Below are positions 1 to 5,390 of a DNA stretch of 5,390 bases, in pieces (position 1 is the stretch's first letter; each line of letters begins with the position of its first letter). Position numbers and translations under genes: made by a program. This stretch comes from Luminiphilus sp. (lineage in GTDB: Bacteria; Pseudomonadota; Gammaproteobacteria; Pseudomonadales; Halieaceae), in contig JAOHHD010000040.1 of NCBI GenBank assembly GCA_028117185.1, positions 1-5,390 on the forward strand, given 5' to 3'. The notes under the pieces are model-generated. The model worked only from the letters and a program-made list of their open reading frames with translations, was not told the DNA's origin and ran no database searches.

Positions 1-513
1 AAACCCATTGAGCTTCGACCCTGCGATCACCGCGTACAAGATCTCGGCCCTTTCCATACAGGCGTCCTCACCGATCTGATTGTGAGAAAAAACGACGCTG
101 AGTAGCTCGATGCAGCATCGGTCTAGTTCGCTTTTGTGCGCAGCGAGACTGGGGTCGGTCACCGAAGCCCCAATGGCTTCATACATCACACCAGTAGAGT
201 GGTGGTTGACGGATTTGTTTTCGGTGTAGAAAAAGTCGCAGAGGTAATTTATTTTTGCGGCAAAGTCGTGCTGTTTCAGTGCCGCCATGCCTTCAACAAT
301 GACATCGCACTGGTGCTTGAACACCTCAGTCAGGAGGTCTTCTTTAGAATTAAAATAGTAAAAGACATGGCTGGGCGCAATATCGGCTTCTTGCGCGATG
401 CCGGTCATCGAGGTCTTCGAAAACCCGTTTTTTTCCAGCGAGGACAAGAAACCATTGATGATGCTGTCTCTGCGTTTCGTGCCCTTGGGTTTGTTCGGTT
501 TGTATAGCTGCAT
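1..513 (-). CDS. TetR/AcrR-family transcriptional regulator (3' end cut by window edge)
   Basis: This is a one-component DNA-binding repressor-type protein of the TetR family; 171 codons are visible and the C-terminus runs off the left edge. Residues about 13-60 form the N-terminal helix-turn-helix domain. The family pattern is clear: helix 1 around RRDSIINGFLSSL, the T34-S-M-T-G-I-A segment, recognition helix region ADIAPSHVFYYF (43-54), then the NSKEDLL cap (55-61). The C-terminal ligand-binding part is helical, and its YEAIGAS and DPSLAAH segments (111-126) resemble BetI-like regulators. The missing tail is perhaps 20-30 residues. The ATG at 511-513 is chosen because an in-frame TAG at 532-534 excludes the ATG at 568-570; no strong Shine-Dalgarno sequence is visible. 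It lies downstream of the MFS and SDR genes on the same strand, after a 255-bp gap, so it probably has its own promoter. Control of the neighbouring transport and oxidoreductase genes is inferred from position; the ligand is unknown. Confidence 0.93.
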   Translation of the reverse strand, partial: MQLYKPNKPKGTKRRDSIINGFLSSLEKNGFSKTSMTGIAQEADIAPSHVFYYFNSKEDLLTEVFKHQCDVIVEGMAALKQHDFAAKINYLCDFFYTENKSVNHHSTGVMYEAIGASVTDPSLAAHKSELDRCCIELLSVVFSHNQIGEDACMERAEILYAVIAGSKLNGF

Positions 514-565
514 CGTTACTGTAAGCCAATCCTATTGTTGAGATGAAACTGACCCTTTTCGAGCG

Positions 566-589
566 CCCATTGCGTGCGATGGCAATGGG
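566..589. promoter_or_regulatory. Perfect inverted repeat upstream of TetR gene, candidate operator
   Basis: CCCATTGC (566-573) and GCAATGGG (582-589) are exact reverse complements separated by the 8-bp spacer GTGCGATG. The element spans 24 bp and ends about 53 bp upstream of the TetR start codon. TetR-family proteins usually bind palindromes of about 15-30 bp near their own promoters, so an autoregulatory operator is a reasonable reading, but no second copy was found elsewhere in the window. An RNA hairpin in the leader of the tetR transcript is the alternative. Confidence 0.4.
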
Positions 590-673
590 GTCGCCGATTC
601 TTGGCTGGCTTGCTGTACTGGCAATCCGCTCACTCAAACGGGCTCCTGTTGTGCGCTGTGAGAACCGAGACCC

Positions 674-703
674 ATATGATCTCACAATTTGAGAATAAGC
701 CAA
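674..703 (-). promoter_or_regulatory. Possible minus-strand promoter with internal inverted repeat
   Basis: On the minus strand a weak -35-like TTGGCT (698-703) is followed, after 18 bp, by a weak -10-like TCATAT (674-679). Between them lies TCTCACAATTTGAGA (680-694, plus strand), an inverted repeat with 5-bp arms around CAATT. A repressor bound there would sit between -35 and -10. Both boxes are poor matches and the leader to the TetR start would be about 155 nt, so this is only a candidate. Confidence 0.2.
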
Positions 704-705
704 CC

Positions 706-724
706 GCCCGCGTGCAGCGCGGGC
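706..724 (-). terminator. GC-rich hairpin after the MFS gene, possible terminator
   Basis: GCCCGCG (706-712) and CGCGGGC (718-724) form a perfect 7-bp GC-only stem with a 5-nt loop, about 45 bp past the MFS stop codon. In minus-strand RNA the stem is followed by GGUUGGCUUAUUC, a weak U-containing stretch rather than a true U-tract. It may end or stabilise the SDR-MFS transcript, but it is not a textbook intrinsic terminator. Confidence 0.35.
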
Positions 725-768
725 ACACGCCCTGCAAAGCGACTGGCCGAGCGGGTCTGTGGTCTGTT

Positions 769-2409
769 TTAGGGGTGAGCGGGCTCGCCTGCTGCGATGG
801 CGCGGGCTTCTCGTGTATTAAAGTCCTGTCGATAATGCCGAAACAGCAGGACAGTAAATATAGCCACGATCAAGTAGACCAGTAATGCCAGCTTCAAACT
901 CAGACCCAGTGAATCAGAGGGCGTATTGCCCGATGCTTGAAACGTGTCGCTGAGGTAGCCGATGGTGAAGGGACCCATCGCGAGCCCTAAAAACGTGCCC
1001 ATTGCCAGATAAAAGGCAGAAGCGGTGGCGCGCATTCTGGGGAGCACAAGGGTGGTGATAATGCCGCCAGCGGCGCCAGTCCACAGCACACTGACAAACT
1101 GCAGAAACGCGTTGGCAACATAAGCCTCTTGAAGGGTTTCTGCGTTGAGCACAAACAGCGCAGCAATGATCGTAAGGATGCCCGAGATGAGGCCCATGAA
1201 CGTGTGGGCATCCTCGCGGATATGACGCTTCATCAGATCGGCTACCACCCCGCCAGTGGCCACACCCACGCCACCGCAGATGGCAGTAGAGAGTCCAAGA
1301 ACCATGCCGAGCTCTGATAAGTCGGCATCAAATTTACGCAGCAAGTACTGAGCAAGCCACAGCGCAAATCCGTAGGTGATGAAGGTAATAATGGGGTAGG
1401 CGAGGTTGACGTAGATCATCGACTTACAGCGAAAGATCATCGCATAGGTCACAGGATCTCTCACGGCTAGAGATTTTGCCCAACTGAAAAGCGCATAGAC
1501 ACCGACACCGAGCACTACCCACTGCGTGACGCGACCAGTGAGGTGGCTGATCAGGCTCCCCAGCGCGACAATAATGAGCGCTGCAGCAATGTTGGTAATT
1601 AAGGGCGCCGTAAAGCCCACCTGGCGATACAGGCTAATGACGGAGAAAGGAGGGAGAATGCTGGCGAGCTCGCTCCAACCCTCTCTGAAGGGATGGGGGT
1701 GGTTTTGAATACTGGCGACATTTTCGCTGTAGCCGCGCACGGGCTCCTTTAGCGTTCTGAACAAAGCGGCAAGCAATATGCCGGGAGCGCCGACGATGAT
1801 AAACGTGACCTGCCATCCTTTGAGTCCGAGGGGCGCGTTGGCAATATCGGGATAGCTTAAGTTCCACCAGTCGACGATCCAGCCGCCGATAAACATACTC
1901 AACCCCATGCCGATATAAGCACCGGTCGAGTAAATGGCGATAACCGAGGCCCTGTCTTTGGGTTCGAACCAATCAGACAAAAGGGAGTAGGCCGAGGGTG
2001 TCGCGGTGGCTTCACCAATACCGACCCCAAACCGAAAGAAAGTGAGACTGGCAGCACCGCCCGCCATCCCGCATAGCATCGTCATGAGGCTCCAGGTAAA
2101 AAGGCCGCAGGCGATGAGTGTTTTGCGGACCCACAGATCTGCTAGGCGTCCAAGCGGCAGGCCAAAGATAGCGTAAAAAACGGCAAATGACGTACCGTAT
2201 AAAAACCCCATTTGAGAGTCACTGATGCCAAGGTCTGCCTGAATCTCGCCAGCGAGAATGGCGAGGATTTGGCGATCTAATAGGTTCATTGCGTAAACAA
2301 GGATCAGTAAAAAGAGGATGTATTTTGCGTAGGGCCCACCGATCCTATAGGGACCGATATGAAAGTTCGGGGGTGATTGAGACGGGCTGTTAACGTGACT
2401 TAAATCCAT
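769..2409 (-). CDS. MFS transporter, spinster-like, long form with extra central segments
   Basis: This is a 546-residue inner-membrane secondary carrier of the major facilitator superfamily. TM1 carries the spinster-type NLLDRQILA motif (42-50). The loop 2-3 signature is GRLADLWVRK (87-96), and TM4 has GIGEATATPSAYSLLSDWF (130-148), with a buried acidic E133 as in spinster-like carriers. TM6 lies near 201-220 and TM7 near 331-356. Between them is a stretch of about 110 residues with two further hydrophobic segments (about 268-288 and 297-312), suggesting a 14-helix layout instead of 12; 546 residues is longer than the usual 400-450. The second half has the GGVVADLMKRH loop (386-396) and ends in a charged tail. 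The ATG at 2407-2409 is preferred because AGAGA lies about 10 nt upstream; an in-frame TTG at 2437-2439 would add 10 residues but has no ribosome binding site. It follows the SDR gene by 81 bp on the same strand, so co-transcription is likely. The substrate and direction of transport cannot be read from the sequence. Confidence 0.93.
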   Translation of the reverse strand: MDLSHVNSPSQSPPNFHIGPYRIGGPYAKYILFLLILVYAMNLLDRQILAILAGEIQADLGISDSQMGFLYGTSFAVFYAIFGLPLGRLADLWVRKTLIACGLFTWSLMTMLCGMAGGAASLTFFRFGVGIGEATATPSAYSLLSDWFEPKDRASVIAIYSTGAYIGMGLSMFIGGWIVDWWNLSYPDIANAPLGLKGWQVTFIIVGAPGILLAALFRTLKEPVRGYSENVASIQNHPHPFREGWSELASILPPFSVISLYRQVGFTAPLITNIAAALIIVALGSLISHLTGRVTQWVVLGVGVYALFSWAKSLAVRDPVTYAMIFRCKSMIYVNLAYPIITFITYGFALWLAQYLLRKFDADLSELGMVLGLSTAICGGVGVATGGVVADLMKRHIREDAHTFMGLISGILTIIAALFVLNAETLQEAYVANAFLQFVSVLWTGAAGGIITTLVLPRMRATASAFYLAMGTFLGLAMGPFTIGYLSDTFQASGNTPSDSLGLSLKLALLVYLIVAIFTVLLFRHYRQDFNTREARAIAAGEPAHP

Positions 2410-2465
2410 AATTTCATTGTCTCTTGGGGTGCTGATCAATCAACAGGGTGTCACCGCGATGGCTT

Positions 2466-2500
2466 AGGGGTATAGAGGCCAAGGCTTGCACTACACCCCT
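2466..2500 (-). promoter_or_regulatory. Stem-loop at SDR stop codon / SDR-MFS junction
   Basis: The arms at 2466-2475 (AGGGGTATAG) and 2491-2500 (CTACACCCCT) pair over 10 bp. The single non-Watson-Crick position (2472/2494) is A-C on the plus strand but U-G, a wobble pair, in minus-strand RNA. The structure is therefore fully paired only in the transcript of the SDR-MFS direction. The 15-nt loop can fold further through GCCUUGGC. The SDR stop codon (2491-2493) is inside the stem. No U-tract follows, so an intercistronic mRNA-stabilising or partial attenuation hairpin fits better than a full terminator. Confidence 0.5.
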
Positions 2501-3330
2501 CGATTCCCCGCTTCTTTTTGCATCGGCACATACTCGTCGTAGTTGGGCCGTCTCACTATGGCCCCCGTGGTAACCCCTGCGTCGGTGGTCAGAGTGAGGC
2601 CGCTGGTGTAGCCGGATTCGTCGCTACCCAACCAAAGCGCTGCGTTAGCCACGTCGAGCGCGGTGCCGGCACGTCCCGGCAATGGTGAATTAGCCGCCAG
2701 TGTTTTGGCGACCTCATCTGTCGCATGGTGATTCTGCAGATGGGCATCGGCCACCATCGGTGTTGCCATTGAGAAGGGGGCGATGGCATTGACCCTCACA
2801 TTGTGTTGGCACAGCTCAGCGCTGGCACTGGTGGTCAGCCCAATGACGGCATGCTTTGCTGTGGTGTAGGCATGAGGTCCGAGCCCGCCCATGACCCCAG
2901 CGACGCTAGACATGTTAATAATCGAGCCCGAGCGCTGTTGCTTCATGACAGCGGCCGCATGCTTTACGCCGTAAAAAACGCCATTAATGAGAATGTCGGT
3001 AGTAATGCGCCACTCATCGGCGGGAGTCTGATCAATGGGGCCTTTGGCGCCGACGATACCTGCGTTGTTGAACATGATGTCTAGTTGACCAAACGCTGAC
3101 AGGGCACGATCGACCAGTTTTTTAACGTCGGCTTCGAGGGTGACGTTGCAGTGCTCAAAAAAAACGCGATCGCCGAGTGTGTTGGCGAGGTCATGACCCA
3201 GATCCGATTGGATATCACCGAGAATCAAGGCACAGCCTTCTTCCTTAAATCGACGAGCGGTCGCGGCCCCAATGCCACTTGCTGCACCGGTGATAACAGC
3301 TACTTTTCCTTGCAGGCGTTGTTGTGTCAT
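2491..3330 (-). CDS. Short-chain dehydrogenase/reductase (classical SDR, secoisolariciresinol/xanthoxin dehydrogenase-like)
   Basis: This is a soluble cytoplasmic NAD(P)-dependent oxidoreductase of 279 residues that should interconvert an alcohol and a ketone. It shows a full classical SDR set: the TGAASGIG cofactor loop (14-21), acidic D39 at the end of strand 2 (favouring NAD over NADP by family rule), NNAG (88-91), and the tetrad N116, S142, Y155 and K159 within YTTAK. The NVRVNAIAP segment (177-185) is followed by F186 where most relatives have Gly. The overall pattern, especially GPHAYTTAKHAVIGLT and the C-terminal SGLTLTTDAG, resembles the NAD-dependent secoisolariciresinol/xanthoxin dehydrogenase-like subgroup. 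A tail of about 20 residues follows the usual SDR end. The ATG at 3328-3330 is chosen for the AGGAGA 4 nt upstream; the frame extends to a GTG at 3381 without comparable support. It is the first gene of a probable SDR-MFS unit and is divergent from the outer-membrane receptor. The substrate is unknown; a hydrophobic secondary alcohol such as a steroid or terpenoid is inference from family and context. Confidence 0.94.
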   Translation of the reverse strand: MTQQRLQGKVAVITGAASGIGAATARRFKEEGCALILGDIQSDLGHDLANTLGDRVFFEHCNVTLEADVKKLVDRALSAFGQLDIMFNNAGIVGAKGPIDQTPADEWRITTDILINGVFYGVKHAAAVMKQQRSGSIINMSSVAGVMGGLGPHAYTTAKHAVIGLTTSASAELCQHNVRVNAIAPFSMATPMVADAHLQNHHATDEVAKTLAANSPLPGRAGTALDVANAALWLGSDESGYTSGLTLTTDAGVTTGAIVRRPNYDEYVPMQKEAGNRGV

Positions 3331-3570
3331 GACGTCTCCTAGCGATGCAATCTGTGTGACGGTTCTTGAATGTGTCAGCACACGATGAGTGACCAGTTTG
3401 CCTAATGTCGACCCGCTTTTTTGCCGAAAACTTCCCGACGGTAACAGCGTATCAGCGAGCGCACCGAAGAGAGCAAAAGACTGTAGTAATGCGGCTTTGC
3501 GCTAACCAAGCTACGCACCTGTCGGTCCCGATTCAAACCTATTTTTTGACGATCTTTAAAAATTTACAAA

Positions 3571-3604
3571 TTGACTCAGCTCAGCTCAGCTCAGCCCATG
3601 TACT
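3571..3604 (+). promoter_or_regulatory. Candidate receptor promoter with over-long spacer
   Basis: TTGACT (3571-3576) matches the sigma-70 -35 consensus at 5 of 6 positions and follows AT-rich DNA like an UP element (3552-3570). The best nearby -10-like word is TGTACT (3599-3604), 4 of 6, at a spacing of 22 bp, which is too long for good sigma-70 activity. The CTCAG repeat fills most of the spacer; one unit fewer would give 17 bp. No other promoter with good spacing was seen between here and the start codon, although an alternative sigma factor or an activator-dependent promoter is possible. Confidence 0.35.
3575..3595. repeat. Pentanucleotide tandem repeat (CTCAG)4
   Basis: Four perfect head-to-tail copies of CTCAG plus one extra C make a 21-bp tract, 48 bp upstream of the receptor start codon. 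The first unit overlaps the last two bases of the TTGACT box. Tracts of this kind can change length by slipped-strand mispairing during replication; four copies is short, so the tract may also be stable. Confidence 0.85.
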
Positions 3605-3619
3605 GATTGTCGTAGTACA
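3599..3619. promoter_or_regulatory. Inverted repeat before the receptor start, candidate operator
   Basis: TGTACT (3599-3604) and AGTACA (3614-3619) are exact reverse complements around a 9-bp spacer. The site ends 24 bp before the receptor ATG and its left arm coincides with the candidate -10 box. It could be a repressor operator or a weak hairpin in the mRNA leader. Its sequence differs from the inverted repeat upstream of the TetR gene, so the two do not look like sites for the same protein. Confidence 0.35.
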
Positions 3620-3643
3620 AAAATAAATTATTGGAGCGTCAAT

Positions 3644-5390
3644 ATGGATCGGGTTTTTCCCAAGTTCGAGGGTTCTGCAAAACATCTTCAAAAAAAGCTC
3701 ACGCTCATGTGCGGGCTGGTATTGGCAGCGACGGGCTCTCAATATGCAGCGGCACAAGAGGAAGGCGAGAGCGCCTTGGCTATTGAGGAAGTCATTGTGA
3801 CCTCCAGAAAACGCCAAGAGTCGATTCAGGATGTGCCCATTGCGGTGACTTCCATTACTACTCAGCTAGACAATCCTGCGATTAGAAACCTCAGACATAT
3901 TGAAGGATTGGCGCCTAACGTGCAGGTTCGCCAGTCTATGGGTCGTACGGCCGGCCACGCCATTTCCATTAGGGGAATTGGTTACAGCAACGATGAAAAA
4001 AGTTTTGATCCGGCTGTTGGCGTTGTTTATGACGGCATTGCACTCACGACCAACTCGGGAGCTTTGATTGATAATTTTGATATCGAATCGATCGAAGTGA
4101 TGCGGGGCCCACAGGGCACCTTATTCGGCAAGAATACAATTGCCGGCGTGATTTCATTGACTCGAACCGATCCTACAGGCGAGCTCGGCGGCTCCATTTC
4201 TGGCACGTTGGGTAATTTTGGACGTACGGATGTGAAGGCGATCCTCAACTTTCCGATCGTGGAAGACGTGCTGGCGGTGAAGCTGTTTGGAGCGAGCTTG
4301 CAAGATGACGGTTACATTAATAACGTCACGTTAAATAAAGATGTTGCGAAGCAGGATTATCTCAATTACGGCGCTAAGTTCTTGTGGACGCCGACTGATA
4401 ACTTCACGGCGAAGCTGACGATTGAAACAATTGATGACCAGAGTGACAACGGTGCTTTCCGAAACCTCACGGGTTTGGGTGGTAATCGCGCTATTGCACT
4501 CCAAGATGGTTACTCCGGTGGCTGGGAGCCATATTCACCGGCCATCGTGGCGCTTACCTCGCTAGAAGGGCCCGCTGCGACCGACTGGCGAATACAGGCC
4601 TACAACGACAATGCGTCTTATCCCGATATTCGTGGGGAGGATTGTCTGCTGGAAAATGATCCGGGTTCTACTGCAACAACCACCAGTGCCTCGAAAGAGA
4701 ACCTAGGCGACATGGAAACCGATGCCATCACGTTGCAAATGGACTACGAGTTCAGTAATGGCTCTACGGCAACCTATATTTACGGGCACCGCGACACTGA
4801 AGAGCTGGCCATATGGCCTTATTCAGGCAGTGCTTGCGATTTCATTACCATTGATAACCAAAACGAGAATGACCAAGAGAGCCATGAGTTGCGATGGGCG
4901 ACCTCGGGCGACAACTTTGATTTGGTGCTAGGTGTCTATCAGATGGAGAACTCCTACTCGCAAGATTGGTTCACCTACGATTTTTGGGAGATTGTGAGAA
5001 CGCCTGAGCTGCTGGTTGCACTCTACGGTGCCACGCCAGAGCAGGTTGACCGACTGGGTAATGACTTTGGTCAAAATATCTACCAATCGCAGGAAGCGAA
5101 AAGCCAGGCCGTATTCGGACAGTTCGACTACGATATTACTGAGCGGCTCGAAATCTCCTTGGGCTTACGCTACTCGAAAGACGAGAAAGACTTTTTTGCC
5201 CGACAATTTTGTATCAAGGCTGACGCTGACCGTGATCTCCAAAACTGGGGTGAGTGTGTTCATGGCGCGCAATACGCTGACGATGAAAAGACGGGCAGTT
5301 GGGATGAGAGCTGGAGTAAAACAACCGGTAAAGCGGGGGTATCCTACCGGCTTAGCGAAGACGTGATGGTCTACGGTTCTTATGCCACTG
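3644..5390 (+). CDS. TonB-dependent outer-membrane receptor (3' end cut by window edge)
   Basis: This gene encodes an outer-membrane beta-barrel that imports a ligand using energy passed from the inner membrane by TonB-ExbBD. The start ATG has GGAG 7 nt upstream. Residues 1-37 look like a Sec signal peptide with a long basic n-region (K13, K17, K18), a hydrophobic core (19-31) and probable cleavage after AAA (35-37), before Q38. A TonB-box-like segment IEEVIVTSRKR (47-57) follows, then QDVPIAVT (62-69). The plug domain runs to about 175 and includes the SIRGIG (108-113), GVVYDGIAL (126-134) and RGPQGTLFGKN (154-164) hallmarks. The rest shows alternating barrel strands and long polar loops with four cysteines (334, 398, 523, 538), and the visible part ends inside a SYAT barrel-strand motif. 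At 582 visible residues, it probably lacks 150-250 residues including the C-terminal aromatic residue. The plug resembles the TonB receptors abundant in marine proteobacteria and sphingomonads. The ligand is unknown; steroid, terpenoid, polysaccharide or siderophore uptake are all possible. It is divergent from the SDR gene. Confidence 0.95.
   Translation, partial: MDRVFPKFEGSAKHLQKKLTLMCGLVLAATGSQYAAAQEEGESALAIEEVIVTSRKRQESIQDVPIAVTSITTQLDNPAIRNLRHIEGLAPNVQVRQSMGRTAGHAISIRGIGYSNDEKSFDPAVGVVYDGIALTTNSGALIDNFDIESIEVMRGPQGTLFGKNTIAGVISLTRTDPTGELGGSISGTLGNFGRTDVKAILNFPIVEDVLAVKLFGASLQDDGYINNVTLNKDVAKQDYLNYGAKFLWTPTDNFTAKLTIETIDDQSDNGAFRNLTGLGGNRAIALQDGYSGGWEPYSPAIVALTSLEGPAATDWRIQAYNDNASYPDIRGEDCLLENDPGSTATTTSASKENLGDMETDAITLQMDYEFSNGSTATYIYGHRDTEELAIWPYSGSACDFITIDNQNENDQESHELRWATSGDNFDLVLGVYQMENSYSQDWFTYDFWEIVRTPELLVALYGATPEQVDRLGNDFGQNIYQSQEAKSQAVFGQFDYDITERLEISLGLRYSKDEKDFFARQFCIKADADRDLQNWGECVHGAQYADDEKTGSWDESWSKTTGKAGVSYRLSEDVMVYGSYAT

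Larger units (their letters stand above)
514..768. other. Intergenic region between MFS transporter and TetR gene
   Basis: This 255-bp stretch holds no convincing gene. It contains three palindromic elements, described separately: a GC-rich hairpin just past the MFS stop (706-724), a short inverted repeat (680-694) inside a possible minus-strand promoter, and an 8-bp-arm inverted repeat (566-589) about 53 bp upstream of the TetR start codon. The open frames that cross it on either strand show no family pattern and no ribosome binding site. Confidence 0.7.
3331..3643. promoter_or_regulatory. Divergent intergenic region between SDR and TonB-dependent receptor
   Basis: These 313 bp separate two genes transcribed away from each other and should hold both promoters. 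On the SDR side only the AGGAGA ribosome binding site (3335-3340) is clear; several GTGAC/GTGTCA-like words occur at 3353-3394, and no good sigma-70 promoter stands out. The middle (3421-3540) shows nothing I can name. The receptor side holds AT-rich DNA (3552-3570), a -35-like TTGACT, the CTCAG repeat, an inverted repeat and the GGAG ribosome binding site (3633-3636). No protein-like open frame is supported. Confidence 0.75.

Noticed and set aside
568..570. Upstream ATG as an alternative TetR start
   Set aside because: An in-frame TAG at 532-534 lies between it and the helix-turn-helix region.
350..703. Minus-strand open frame overlapping the TetR gene
   Set aside because: It overlaps the start of the clear TetR coding region in another frame, has no ribosome binding site, and its translation shows no family pattern.
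574..885. Plus-strand open frame across the MFS-TetR gap
   Set aside because: It overlaps the 3' end of the MFS gene on the opposite strand, and its composition and translation look like chance reading of non-coding DNA.
2437..2439. TTG as the MFS start codon
   Set aside because: There is no ribosome binding site in front of it; the ATG at 2407-2409 has AGAGA at a workable distance, and the extra 10 residues add nothing recognisable.
2466..2500. Intrinsic terminator between SDR and MFS genes
   Set aside because: The stem is good but no U-tract follows on the minus strand, and the MFS gene downstream has no clear promoter of its own in the gap.
3379..3381. GTG as the SDR start codon
   Set aside because: It would add 17 residues before the usual SDR N-terminus, whereas the ATG at 3328-3330 has a strong AGGAGA site just upstream.
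3575..3595. CRISPR or iteron-type array
   Set aside because: The repeat unit is 5 bp with no spacers, and there are no cas or replication genes nearby; it is a simple tandem repeat.
3405..3626. Small plus-strand open frame in the divergent intergenic region
   Set aside because: It has no ribosome binding site or recognisable sequence and runs through the CTCAG repeat and promoter-like elements.
1..5390. Mobile element, defence system or phage genes
   Set aside because: No transposase, integrase, terminal repeats, toxin-antitoxin pair or nuclease is visible; all four genes belong to ordinary metabolic, transport or regulatory families.

Overview
The window looks like chromosomal DNA of a Gram-negative bacterium, most likely a marine-type gammaproteobacterium or other proteobacterium. 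The evidence is an outer-membrane TonB-dependent receptor with a signal peptide, AGGAGA/GGAG-type ribosome binding sites, proteobacterial-style TetR, MFS and SDR proteins, and balanced base composition that is slightly GC-rich by eye. No gene here fixes the genus. I see no tRNA, rRNA, CRISPR array, insertion sequence or integrase.

Layout. Three genes point left (minus strand). In order of transcription they are a short-chain dehydrogenase/reductase (SDR, 3330 to 2491), a spinster-like MFS transporter (2409 to 769), and, after a 255-bp gap, a TetR/AcrR-family regulator (513 to 1, cut by the left edge). One gene points right: a TonB-dependent outer-membrane receptor from 3644, cut by the right edge at 5390 after 582 codons. 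The SDR and the receptor are divergent and share a 313-bp intergenic region with promoter-like elements, a CTCAG pentanucleotide repeat and an inverted repeat. An 81-bp gap separates the SDR and MFS genes and contains a stem-loop that starts at the SDR stop codon.

How the genes may work together (inference). Receptor, inner-membrane carrier, NAD(P)-dependent alcohol/ketone oxidoreductase and TetR regulator fit a small uptake-and-oxidation locus for a scarce, probably hydrophobic or bulky compound such as a steroid, terpenoid or aromatic. The substrate cannot be read from the sequence, and part of the locus probably lies outside the window.

The most interesting non-coding signal is the (CTCAG)4 repeat directly after a good -35-like box (TTGACT) and AT-rich upstream DNA. 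The next plausible -10 (TGTACT) is 22 bp away, and losing exactly one repeat unit would make the spacer the ideal 17 bp. This raises the possibility of slipped-strand phase variation of the receptor. Other candidates are an 8-8-8 perfect inverted repeat upstream of the TetR gene and a stem-loop at the SDR/MFS junction that pairs fully only as minus-strand RNA. I did not find a clear new multi-gene system such as a defence locus.
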